Positions 1 to 6,509 of a stretch of 11,730 bases of DNA are shown piece after piece. Origin of the DNA: Proteiniphilum sp. UBA4084. Lineage in GTDB: Bacteria; Bacteroidota; Bacteroidia; Bacteroidales; Dysgonomonadaceae. Both the position numbers and the translations under genes were made by a program. Positions within the stretch are counted from its first letter, which is position 1. The number at the start of each line of letters is the position of its first letter. Under the pieces are notes generated by a model, which saw nothing but the letters and a program-made list of their open reading frames with translations, made no database searches and was not told where the DNA came from. The DNA lies in contig DFYK01000062.1 in the NCBI GenBank assembly GCA_002383605.1, positions 34,346 to 46,075 on the forward strand. Direction: 5' to 3'.

Positions 1-1823
1 GCTTCAAAATCACCTTCCGACTTGATGCGCTGTACTTCAGCGAGCAACTGACCGAAAAAGGCGCGCAGCTTGTCGTAGTCGTTCACCACCACGTAAGTTT
101 TGCCATCGCGTTCTTTTAATTCAACCACATTGTCGGCTTTGCCTTGTTCAATGATCCAGTTCGATATGGTGGCCCGGTTTCGCATATGGGCCTGTTCAAT
201 CTGTTTACCCGGTTGAATGCGTGTGAGCTGTGTCATGGCTCCGTTCATAATGTAGGAGTAGTATTCTGCTTTATAGGCTTCGCCGTCGGGAAGAAGCCCC
301 AGCTCTACCAGTTTCGGGTCGGCCAGGTAATAGAGCGCGAACAAATCGGCACGGGTCTCCTCCAGCGGAGAGGCATAGGCATGGAGCACATCGGTACTGA
401 CCCCGGGGAGTAACTTGCCCGATCCGTGTCCCAGACATTCATGCAGGTCGGTATGGAGATTATCGGTGAGTGTGCCATATTTTGTTGTTAGGCCTCTTTC
501 GGCATCACTCCACATGAACTCTTCCTTGAATCCGTTTCCTTCAGCTGCCTTATCATAGGCGAAGGTGATGTTATCGATGGTGACCGACTTGGAGCCGTGA
601 TCGCGGCGGATCCAGTCGGCATTCGGCAAATTGATGCCGATGGGTGTAGCGGGGTAGGTGTCTCCACCGAGGATAGCGGCCGTAATTACTTTGGCCGATA
701 CGCCTTTCACCTCTTCCTTCTTGAATCGATCGTCGATGGGAGAGTTGTCTTCAAACCATTGTGCATTCTCGCTGATGATGCGGGTACGTTCCGAGGCTTC
801 AATGCTTTTGAAGTTGACCATCGACTCCCAGGTTGCTTTTAGCCCCAGGGGATCGGTATAGGTTTCAATAAAACCGTTGATGAAATCCACGCGCGAAACG
901 GTGTCAGTTACCCACTTCACCGAATAATCGTCGAATGTCTTCAGGTTGCCGGTTTTATAATAGGATACAAGTTCATCGATTATCTGCTTCTGATGATCGT
1001 TTTCGGCCACGTTAGCAGCCTTTTCCAGCCATCCGATGATGCGTTCGATGGCTTTGTCGTACATGCCGCCCAGCTTCCATACCTGTTCAGTCATCACGCC
1101 ATCCACTTTGGTCACCTTGCTGTTCAGCCCGTATGATACCGGTGTATTGTCGTTCGGGACTTTCATCGCATTGTAAAAGTCTTCCACTTCTTTCTGCGTC
1201 ACTCCTTCGTAAAAGTTGACGGCCGATGTGGCTACGATGTCTGTTCCAGGAGTCTGGCTCATCCGTTTGGGCATCACGGCCGGATCGAACATGACCGGCA
1301 GGATCTCATTCAACGTCTCATCGGCTGCCATGCCGTCGCGGAAAGGCATCCGGCCGGGATCGACACTTTTCACCAGCTTCACGAAGAAATCCTGTGAAAA
1401 TTGCGGCATGATCTTGTCCTCCGAATAATGATGATGAATGCCGTTCGCCATCCAGATTTGCTTCAGGTAAGTTTCAAAATTTCTCCATTCTTCTGAAGAC
1501 TTGTCTCCCATATAATTCTCATATACACCTTCGCATACCCTGCGGATGGTCAGATTGTATCGGTTATTCTGATCCCAGAGGATATCGCGACCTTCGAGTG
1601 CTGCTTGTGACAGGTAATAAATCAGTTCTTTTTGTTGCAGTGACAGGCTGTTAAAACCGGGCACCGGATAACGCAAAATTTCAATATCGGCAAAGCGGTC
1701 TACCTTATATTCAAACGTAGAATCGATGCCATCGCCGCCGTTCGTCTGTGTGTCTGCTTTCTTGCCTTCATTGCAGGCTGCCAGCAGGAAAAGAGAGATG
1801 AGCATAAAAAGTAATCTTTTCAT
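1..1823 (-). CDS. Dipeptidyl peptidase III (peptidase family M49), lipoprotein, C-terminus cut by window edge
   Basis: A frame of 607 codons stays open from ATG at 1823 to the left edge. DPP III is a zinc exopeptidase that removes dipeptides from the N-terminus of short peptides. The zinc motif HECLGH is at residues about 461-466 (426-443) and the second motif EETRAD, which gives the third ligand and a catalytic-site Glu, at about 488-493. This matches the M49 pair HExxGH / EExRAD; the HECLGH form is typical of Bacteroides-type enzymes. The N-terminus MKRLLFMLISLFLLAAC has a basic start, a hydrophobic core and a lipobox with Cys17, so the protein is predicted to be a lipoprotein, whereas most studied DPP III enzymes are cytosolic. 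Known bacterial members are near 675 residues, so roughly 70 residues are missing outside the window. It lies 68 bases after the SIS gene and may be its operon tail or have its own promoter; I saw no clear promoter. Confidence 0.93.
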   Translation of the reverse strand, partial: MKRLLFMLISLFLLAACNEGKKADTQTNGGDGIDSTFEYKVDRFADIEILRYPVPGFNSLSLQQKELIYYLSQAALEGRDILWDQNNRYNLTIRRVCEGVYENYMGDKSSEEWRNFETYLKQIWMANGIHHHYSEDKIMPQFSQDFFVKLVKSVDPGRMPFRDGMAADETLNEILPVMFDPAVMPKRMSQTPGTDIVATSAVNFYEGVTQKEVEDFYNAMKVPNDNTPVSYGLNSKVTKVDGVMTEQVWKLGGMYDKAIERIIGWLEKAANVAENDHQKQIIDELVSYYKTGNLKTFDDYSVKWVTDTVSRVDFINGFIETYTDPLGLKATWESMVNFKSIEASERTRIISENAQWFEDNSPIDDRFKKEEVKGVSAKVITAAILGGDTYPATPIGINLPNADWIRRDHGSKSVTIDNITFAYDKAAEGNGFKEEFMWSDAERGLTTKYGTLTDNLHTDLHECLGHGSGKLLPGVSTDVLHAYASPLEETRADLFALYYLADPKLVELGLLPDGEAYKAEYYSYIMNGAMTQLTRIQPGKQIEQAHMRNRATISNWIIEQGKADNVVELKERDGKTYVVVNDYDKLRAFFGQLLAEVQRIKSEGDFE

Positions 1824-1891
1824 TTCTGTTAATTTTTATTTTGATGACGGTGTGAACCCCTGTTACAAAGCCGGCACTCTTTGACACAACG

Positions 1892-2500
1892 TTACTTGCA
1901 GCCGGCACTTCTCGACTTGTCTCCCAGGTAACCACCGTGATGCCGCTTGGCATACTCCACGGCACTAAACCCGATCCTGGTCATGGTGCCCACAACGAGG
2001 ATGTCACCCATCACAGTCATTACGGTGGTGGAGGTGGTGGGCGTAAGATCCAGCGGGCATACTTCAGCCGGATTCCCGGTCAGCAGGAACACATCCGCCT
2101 CCTGCGCCAGTATACTATCCTTGTTGCCGGTAATCACAATGATGGAAATATTGGGGTACATTCCTCTTGCCAGCGCAATGAGTTCAATGATTTCCCTTGT
2201 TTTGCCCGAATTGGTCATCAGCAACAACAAATCGTTATCCTGCAGAATACCCAGATCGCCATGTTGCGCTTCACTGGGGTGTAGGAAGATGGCGGGAGTA
2301 CCCGTAGAGCAGAATGTGGTTGCCATGTTCTGTCCTATCTGACCCGCCTTGCCCATCCCACTGATGACCAGTTTGCCGCGCTTGACGTGCACATAATCCA
2401 CAATCAGATCAATGGCTTTTTCATACTGATCTGTAATCGGGATGTTCAAAATAGCATTTGCCTCCTTTTGGAGGATCGATTGTATTTCTTCGTGGTTCAT
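1892..2500 (-). CDS. SIS-domain sugar-phosphate isomerase, KdsD/KpsF-like without CBS domains (probable arabinose-5-phosphate isomerase)
   Basis: A 202-residue protein consisting of one SIS domain. It carries the KdsD/KpsF/GutQ signatures: GMGKAGQIG (residues 48-56, Lys51), STGTPAIFLHPSEAQHGDLG (65-84, with His74 and His80), the phosphate-binding NSGKT (97-101), DLTPTTST (151-158) and the closing YAKRHHGGYLG (183-193). These enzymes interconvert ribulose 5-phosphate and arabinose 5-phosphate, the first step to Kdo of lipopolysaccharide. E. coli KdsD has about 328 residues with two C-terminal CBS domains; here the frame stops right after the SIS domain. CBS-less versions are known in Bacteroides, so this is likely a natural short form and not a truncation. 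It begins 15 bases after purE and is probably cotranscribed with it. A different SIS substrate, such as a hexulose phosphate, is possible but fits the motifs less well. Confidence 0.85.
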   Translation of the reverse strand: MNHEEIQSILQKEANAILNIPITDQYEKAIDLIVDYVHVKRGKLVISGMGKAGQIGQNMATTFCSTGTPAIFLHPSEAQHGDLGILQDNDLLLLMTNSGKTREIIELIALARGMYPNISIIVITGNKDSILAQEADVFLLTGNPAEVCPLDLTPTTSTTVMTVMGDILVVGTMTRIGFSAVEYAKRHHGGYLGDKSRSAGCK

Positions 2501-2515
2501 TGTGAGTTACAAACG

Positions 2516-3022
2516 CTAGTTTGTTTTGTAGGTGTATGTTACCGATGCCAGTTCCTCGTTTGCCTGTTTGATTTTCTTCTTCAAGCTTTCCTTGTATGAT
2601 GCCAGTTTCTTCCTGGAGGGCTCATCGCCGGTGGCGATCATCTGCAAGGCAAGGATGGCTGCATTCAGAGCGCCGTTTATTCCTACGGTGGCTACCGGTA
2701 TGCCCGGAGGCATCTGCACGATGGCGAGCAAGGCATCCAGGCCGTCGAGCGATGCATTGATGGGTACACCAATGACAGGGATGGTCGTCATGGAAGCGAT
2801 TACACCCGGCAGATGAGCTGCCATGCCAGCAGCGGCAATGATGACCTTAATACCTTTTTCCCCGGCTCCCTTGGCAAATTTTTCCACCTCCTCGGGTGTG
2901 CGATGTGCCGAGAGGGCATTCATCTCGAAGGGCACTTCCATTTCGTTGAGAAACTGCGCCGCTTTATCCATTACAGGCAGATCGGAAGTGCTGCCCATAA
3001 TGATACTTACGATAGGAGTCAT
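2516..3022 (-). CDS. purE: N5-carboxyaminoimidazole ribonucleotide mutase (class I PurE)
   Basis: A 168-residue protein of full length for class I PurE. It converts N5-CAIR, made by PurK, to CAIR in de novo purine synthesis in the cytosol. Visible motifs are GSTSDLP (residues 10-16, phosphate and substrate loop), SAHRTP (38-43, with the conserved His40), AAAGMAAHLPG (63-73, His70) and QMPPGIPVATVGI (103-115). AAHLPG identifies class I; class II PurE, which uses CO2 directly, has a different sequence there. The usual AGGAAHLPG loop here reads AGMAAHLPG, which I take as a lineage variant. The C-terminus is lysine-rich (about 138-152). ATG at 3022 gives the expected N-terminus just before the first strand. 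The gene starts 11 bases after gcvH. No PurK is in the window. Confidence 0.96.
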   Translation of the reverse strand: MTPIVSIIMGSTSDLPVMDKAAQFLNEMEVPFEMNALSAHRTPEEVEKFAKGAGEKGIKVIIAAAGMAAHLPGVIASMTTIPVIGVPINASLDGLDALLAIVQMPPGIPVATVGINGALNAAILALQMIATGDEPSRKKLASYKESLKKKIKQANEELASVTYTYKTN

Positions 3023-3033
3023 ATGATTGATAT

Positions 3034-3411
3034 TTATTTTCCAACAAATTCCTTGTACTCTTCTGCCGACATTAAACCGGCCAGATCGGTATCCTGCAAG
3101 GCTACTTTAATGATCCATCCCTCGCCGAACGGATCTTTGTTCACCAGTTCGGGAGCATCGTCGAGCTTGGGGTTAATTTCCAGTACTTTACCGGCGACCG
3201 GCATCATCAGATCGGATACCGTCTTCACAGCTTCAATGCTACCGAATACTTCACCCTGATCCAGCGTTTCTCCTTCGGTGGTCACATCCACATACACAAT
3301 CTCACCCAGTTCTTCCTGTGCAAAATCTGTAATACCCACGTACGCTTCATTGGCTTCCACTCTCACCCATTCATGATCGGAAGAATACTTTACATTTTCT
3401 GGAAAATTCAT
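3034..3411 (-). CDS. gcvH: Glycine cleavage system H protein
   Basis: A 125-residue protein of the usual GcvH length. H protein carries the lipoyl arm that shuttles the aminomethyl group between the P, T and L proteins of the glycine cleavage complex. The lipoylation site is Lys63 in GSIEAVKTVSDL (57-68). The N-terminal SSDHEWVRVE (10-19) and YVGITDFAQEELGEIVYVDV (24-43), and the C-terminal GEGWIIKV (96-103), are also typical. ATG at 3411 puts the SDHEW motif at its normal place. It is the first gene after a strong candidate promoter (3448-3478) and probably leads a gcvH-purE-SIS transcript. gcvP and gcvT are not nearby. The short leader (about 30 bases) leaves no room for a glycine riboswitch. 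Confidence 0.97.
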   Translation of the reverse strand: MNFPENVKYSSDHEWVRVEANEAYVGITDFAQEELGEIVYVDVTTEGETLDQGEVFGSIEAVKTVSDLMMPVAGKVLEINPKLDDAPELVNKDPFGEGWIIKVALQDTDLAGLMSAEEYKEFVGK

Positions 3412-3447
3412 AACGATTATAATTTAATAAAATGATATATTCTGGGA

Positions 3448-3478
3448 TAAATATACGACTTAATTCCCGATTGTCAAA
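3448..3478 (-). promoter_or_regulatory. Bacteroidetes-type promoter of gcvH-purE-SIS
   Basis: On the minus strand TTTG (3475-3478) is followed by 19 bases and TATATTTA (3448-3455). This fits the Bacteroidetes primary-sigma consensus TTTG-N19-TAnnTTTG except for the last base. Transcription would start near 3440, about 30 bases before the gcvH ATG at 3411. It lies in the 84-base gap between the PAP2-like gene and gcvH, so gcvH probably does not depend only on rpoN transcription. Confidence 0.6.
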
Positions 3479-3495
3479 GCGAAAAAACAGAATAT

Positions 3496-4110
3496 TTATG
3501 TCTGTGTGCCTATCTGCACAAACAGAAATGAAACCAGGAACCCGAGCAAAAAACCGGCTATCACCTGTGGCAGCGTGTGCCGCTTGAGGATTAGCCGCGA
3601 AGTGCCTACCAGCCCTGCTATGATGAATAACCCCATAAACATGTAATAGGGGTTGGATCTTTCCACGAAGAAACTGACCGCCATGGCACCGCCAATAAGG
3701 CCTCCAATGCCAAACATGTGCGCACTGATCTTCCACACGAGGGTAACCAGGATAGCAATCACCATGATGGTTACCGAGGCAGCCATGATCATCATGAACC
3801 ACCTGGGCATGTGCATCCTGTAATAAAAGATGATCATGGCCGAGTATGATAGCAGCGTAATCAGATAGGGATAGAACCGTTCACGGCGTACTTTCAACGA
3901 CAAGTCGGATATGATCCCCATTCGATAGAGCGCGAAGATGAGAATGGCGGGAATAACAAATGAGAAAAGAAACACAGGAATAACAATCTGCCAGAACTGA
4001 TGCCGGTAGATCACGCCGAAATAGGTGTATACAAACAGGAGCATAACCCCGTAAGTAGGCATCAACAATGGCTGAAAAACGGTAGAAATTACATGTGAGA
4101 TTGATTTCAT
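3496..4110 (-). CDS. PAP2-like integral membrane protein with atypical active-site motifs
   Basis: A 204-residue hydrophobic protein with about six membrane segments (around residues 10-32, 40-62, 83-97, 105-126, 136-175 and 183-200). The motif SRLILKRHTLPQVIAGFLLG (171-190) matches the third PAP2 signature SRxxxxxHxxxD, but with Gln182 in place of Asp. The second signature, normally PSGH, appears as KISAH (127-131) with the His kept. A basic cluster KVRRERFYP (73-81) lies where the first signature KxxxxxxRP would be, but does not match exactly. PAP2 enzymes remove phosphate from lipids such as phosphatidate or undecaprenyl diphosphate in the membrane. Here both histidines remain, so activity is possible; the substrate cannot be told. 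It starts 32 bases after rpoN and is probably cotranscribed with it. Confidence 0.75.
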   Translation of the reverse strand: MKSISHVISTVFQPLLMPTYGVMLLFVYTYFGVIYRHQFWQIVIPVFLFSFVIPAILIFALYRMGIISDLSLKVRRERFYPYLITLLSYSAMIIFYYRMHMPRWFMMIMAASVTIMVIAILVTLVWKISAHMFGIGGLIGGAMAVSFFVERSNPYYMFMGLFIIAGLVGTSRLILKRHTLPQVIAGFLLGFLVSFLFVQIGTQT

Positions 4111-4142
4111 CCTGATAGGTTGCTTTCAATGAAGGGGCAAAG

Positions 4143-5597
4143 TTATATCTTTTTTCTTAAACGTGACACAGGAATGTTCAATTGCTCCCTATATTTTGCT
4201 ACCGTACGGCGTGCAATTATATACCCCTTCTCATTGAGAATTTTTGTAAGTTGATCGTCGGTGATGGGTTTGGAGGGATTTTCATTGTCAATGCTTTCTT
4301 TGAGGATCTTTTTTACTTCCCGCGAAGAGATATCTTCTCCTTCGTGGGTTTGCATCGCCTCCGAAAAGAAATATTTGAGCGGATAGACGGCTATATTTGT
4401 TTGCACGTACTTGCTGTTGCTCACGCGGGATATGGTGGATATGTCGAAACCTGTTCTTTCAGCCACATCTTTCAGGATCATGGGCTTGAGCTGTGACTCA
4501 TCTTCGGTAAGAAAAAAATCATACTGTAACGCCACAATCGCTTCCATGGTGCGCTGTAGCGTATACTGCCGCTGTTTTACTGCGTCGATGAACCATTTGG
4601 CTGAGTCCACCTTTTGTTTCATGAAGAGCATAGCCTGCTTGTCGTCGGCCGACATGCTTGTTTTGTTGTCGATGTACCCCATGAGCATCTCCGAGAAATT
4701 GCGGTTTACTTTCAAGCTTGGTATGTTGCTGTTGTTCAGGTGGAAGGAGACCACGCCGTTGTATGACTCCACAATGAAATCGGGTGTAATATTATTCATG
4801 GCTGTCTGCATGGTGCCCCCCAGGCTGTTTCCCGGTTTTGGATTGAGGGAGATGATCTCGTGGATGGCATCGCGCAGGTCGTCCTCTGTAATGTTCATCT
4901 GCCGCATGATCTTGTCGTAATGCTTTCGTGAAAATTCATCGAAATAATTCGTCAAGATCTCTGTCGCCAGTCGCACAGCCTGTGTGGGTGTGTAGCGATT
5001 CAACTGCAGGAGGAGGCACTCCTGCAGATCCCGGGCACAAATGCCGGGAGGATCCAGATCCTGTATTTCATACAGTACATCTTCCAGCTGCAGGGGTGTG
5101 GCTTCAATTTGCTGTTGAAAAAGCAGGTCATCGGAAATGGATTGCAGGTCGCGTTGCAGATAACCGTTTTCATCGAGATTGCCGATTATGTATTCGGCAA
5201 TCAACTGTTTTCGTTCGTCCAGGTTTAACAGCCCGATTTGCTCCTGCAGAAAGTCGCTGAGTGATTTATCATCGTAGTTGTTATATTCGATAAAGTTTTG
5301 TTCACTTTTCCCGCCTGTCCCGTTTAGGCGGTAGTCGGGAATATCATCTTCCGAAAAATAATCTCCCAGGATAATCTCTTCCTGGGTGAGATCATTTTCT
5401 ATTATTTCGCCATCTTCATTTTCAGTATCTCCCGACAACTCATTATCACCAGCCTCCAGCGCCGGATTTTCTTCCACCTCCTGTTTGATGCGGTCTTCCA
5501 CCTCCACCGTGTTCAACTCCACCAGCTTAATCACCTGCATCTGCAGGGGAGAAAGCCGTTGTGTTTGTTTCAGTGCCTGTTGCTGCTTTAGCGCCAT
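4143..5597 (-). CDS. rpoN: RNA polymerase sigma-54 factor
   Basis: A 484-residue protein, full length for RpoN. It directs RNA polymerase to -24/-12 promoters and needs an AAA+ activator to open DNA. Region I is the Gln- and Leu-rich N-terminus (residues 1-47, e.g. LKQTQRLSPLQMQVIKL), which contacts the activator. Region II is an acidic linker (about 50-110). The core-binding domain includes LDENGYLQRDL and LDPPGICARDLQECLL (about 145-195). The HTH domain contains MILKDVAERTGFDISTISR, and the C-terminal RpoN box ARRTVAKYRE (462-471) reads the -24 element. ATG at 5597 gives the standard MALKQQQ start. No enhancer-binding activator lies in the window. A TAnnTTTG -7 element precedes the gene. 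Confidence 0.98.
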   Translation of the reverse strand: MALKQQQALKQTQRLSPLQMQVIKLVELNTVEVEDRIKQEVEENPALEAGDNELSGDTENEDGEIIENDLTQEEIILGDYFSEDDIPDYRLNGTGGKSEQNFIEYNNYDDKSLSDFLQEQIGLLNLDERKQLIAEYIIGNLDENGYLQRDLQSISDDLLFQQQIEATPLQLEDVLYEIQDLDPPGICARDLQECLLLQLNRYTPTQAVRLATEILTNYFDEFSRKHYDKIMRQMNITEDDLRDAIHEIISLNPKPGNSLGGTMQTAMNNITPDFIVESYNGVVSFHLNNSNIPSLKVNRNFSEMLMGYIDNKTSMSADDKQAMLFMKQKVDSAKWFIDAVKQRQYTLQRTMEAIVALQYDFFLTEDESQLKPMILKDVAERTGFDISTISRVSNSKYVQTNIAVYPLKYFFSEAMQTHEGEDISSREVKKILKESIDNENPSKPITDDQLTKILNEKGYIIARRTVAKYREQLNIPVSRLRKKI

Positions 5598-5625
5598 AGA
5601 AGTCGATAAATACGATTTTGAAGGA

Positions 5626-5633
5626 CAAAGATA
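5626..5633 (-). promoter_or_regulatory. Candidate -7 element upstream of rpoN
   Basis: On the minus strand TATCTTTG matches the Bacteroidetes -7 consensus TAnnTTTG exactly and lies 29 bases before the rpoN ATG. The best -33 candidates, TTTG at 5649-5652 (15-base spacer) and TTG at 5657-5659 (23-base spacer), are not at the ideal 19-21 bases, so only the -7 part is called. Confidence 0.4.
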
Positions 5634-5875
5634 ATCATTTCACTTAATCAAAGGAACAATTTTCGTATCCTCCCTTGCATGCATTCTTTTATTTTTTTGT
5701 AATTTATATCTCCACCAATTGCATACTCATTTTATTCTTTCCCCAGGGATATGTATATAAAACAATTCAGTTCTGAATAGGTTCAACATGGATCTGGCCT
5801 TCGCGACCGTGTAGAATTTGCATATTTAGCTAACAACAAATATAAGACCGTAGATAACTTTTTAAAACTTTTTAT

Positions 5876-5883
5876 TACCTTTG
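5876..5883 (+). promoter_or_regulatory. Candidate -7 element for the pRiA4b-ORF3-like gene and miaA
   Basis: TACCTTTG matches TAnnTTTG. Transcription would begin near 5889. That is only a few bases before the ATG at 5895 but about 27 before the ATG at 5916, which favours the later start. No -33 TTG is present at the expected distance, so the call rests on the -7 element alone. Confidence 0.4.
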
Positions 5884-5915
5884 AAACGTCAATAATGTAT
5901 AAAACCAAGATCACA

Positions 5916-6473
5916 ATGATTTTCAAATTTCTAATTCTATCGGATGAGGCCGAGAAATTCAAAAGGGAAATAAAAATTGACGCCGATCAAACCTTTTTGG
6001 ATTTCTATCAGGCCATTATTGATTGTACCGGATTCAGTGAAAGGGAGATGGCCTCTTTTTTCCTTTGCGACGACAAATGGCGGAAAAAGGAGGAGATTAC
6101 ACTGGTGGAGATGGATACTTATTCCGATGAGGACTCGTTGACCATGGATGACTGTATCCTGAGCGACTACCTGGAAGATGAAAAGCAAAAGCTGATGTTT
6201 GTGTTCGATTATCTTACCGAACGGGCACTGTTTATTGAGTTGGCAGAAGTGATACCGGGTAAGAATCTGCAAAAGGCGGTCTGCACCTTGTCGGTAGGAG
6301 AACCCCCGAAGCAGGTGATGCTAATTGAAGAACTGAAAACAGAAAACGTGGCTCTCGACCTGGGAGAAACATTTTACGGAGACGAAAGCTTTGAAATGGA
6401 TGAGCTGGATAAGGAGGGTTTCGAAGGTCTCGATGACATCCCGGCTGAACCGGATAACAGCGATCTCTATTAA
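5916..6473 (+). CDS. Plasmid pRiA4b ORF-3-like / IS1096 TnpR-like family protein
   Basis: A 185-residue acidic protein (192 if started at ATG 5895). The N-terminal MIFKFLILSDEAEKFKREI, the following FLDFYQAIIDCTGF, and the FFLCDDKWRKKEEITL and DEKQKLMFVFDYLTERALF stretches are the pattern of the pRiA4b-ORF3-like fold as found in Bacteroidales. Family names come from a plasmid ORF and an IS1096 passenger gene; in Bacteroidales it is a stable chromosomal gene of unknown function, and nothing here looks mobile. The last 40 or so residues are very acidic (clusters of Asp and Glu). I prefer ATG at 5916 because relatives begin at this strand and because of the -7 element at 5876-5883. It ends 36 bases before the likely miaA start, so the two are probably one transcript. 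The biochemical role is unknown. Confidence 0.8.
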   Translation: MIFKFLILSDEAEKFKREIKIDADQTFLDFYQAIIDCTGFSEREMASFFLCDDKWRKKEEITLVEMDTYSDEDSLTMDDCILSDYLEDEKQKLMFVFDYLTERALFIELAEVIPGKNLQKAVCTLSVGEPPKQVMLIEELKTENVALDLGETFYGDESFEMDELDKEGFEGLDDIPAEPDNSDLY

Positions 6474-6509
6474 TTCCGTCTATGTGAACTCCAATAAACA
6501 GCTTTTGTC

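Larger units (their letters stand above)
5598..5894. other. Divergent noncoding region between rpoN and the pRiA4b-ORF3-like gene
   Basis: About 300 AT-rich bases with no convincing gene on either strand. It holds outward-facing -7 elements for both flanking genes and a small dyad ATTCAG-tt-CTGAAT at 5765-5778 that could be an operator or chance. At 5820-5833 the sequence GCATATTTAGCTAA nearly repeats one at 11575-11589 by the right-edge inverted repeat. I see no RNA gene or riboswitch. Confidence 0.5.

Noticed and set aside
1937..2342. Plus-strand open frames of 115 and 131 codons within the SIS gene
   Set aside because: They lie wholly opposite a well-identified SIS-domain gene and their translations show no domain pattern; they are antisense shadows.
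3412..3495. Glycine riboswitch upstream of gcvH
   Set aside because: The gap is only 84 bases, contains a good promoter, and leaves a leader of about 30 bases, too short for a glycine aptamer.
3371..3802. Minus-strand frame of 143 codons overlapping gcvH and the PAP2-like gene
   Set aside because: It overlaps two genes with clear family motifs in another frame and resembles no domain; its composition is that of an out-of-frame reading.
4411..4920. Plus-strand frame of 169 codons opposite rpoN
   Set aside because: It is antisense to the conserved RpoN core and has no recognisable motif.
5916..6473. Mobile element, because the family is named after plasmid pRiA4b and IS1096
   Set aside because: No transposase, terminal repeats or target duplication surround the gene, and it sits in a housekeeping context next to miaA.
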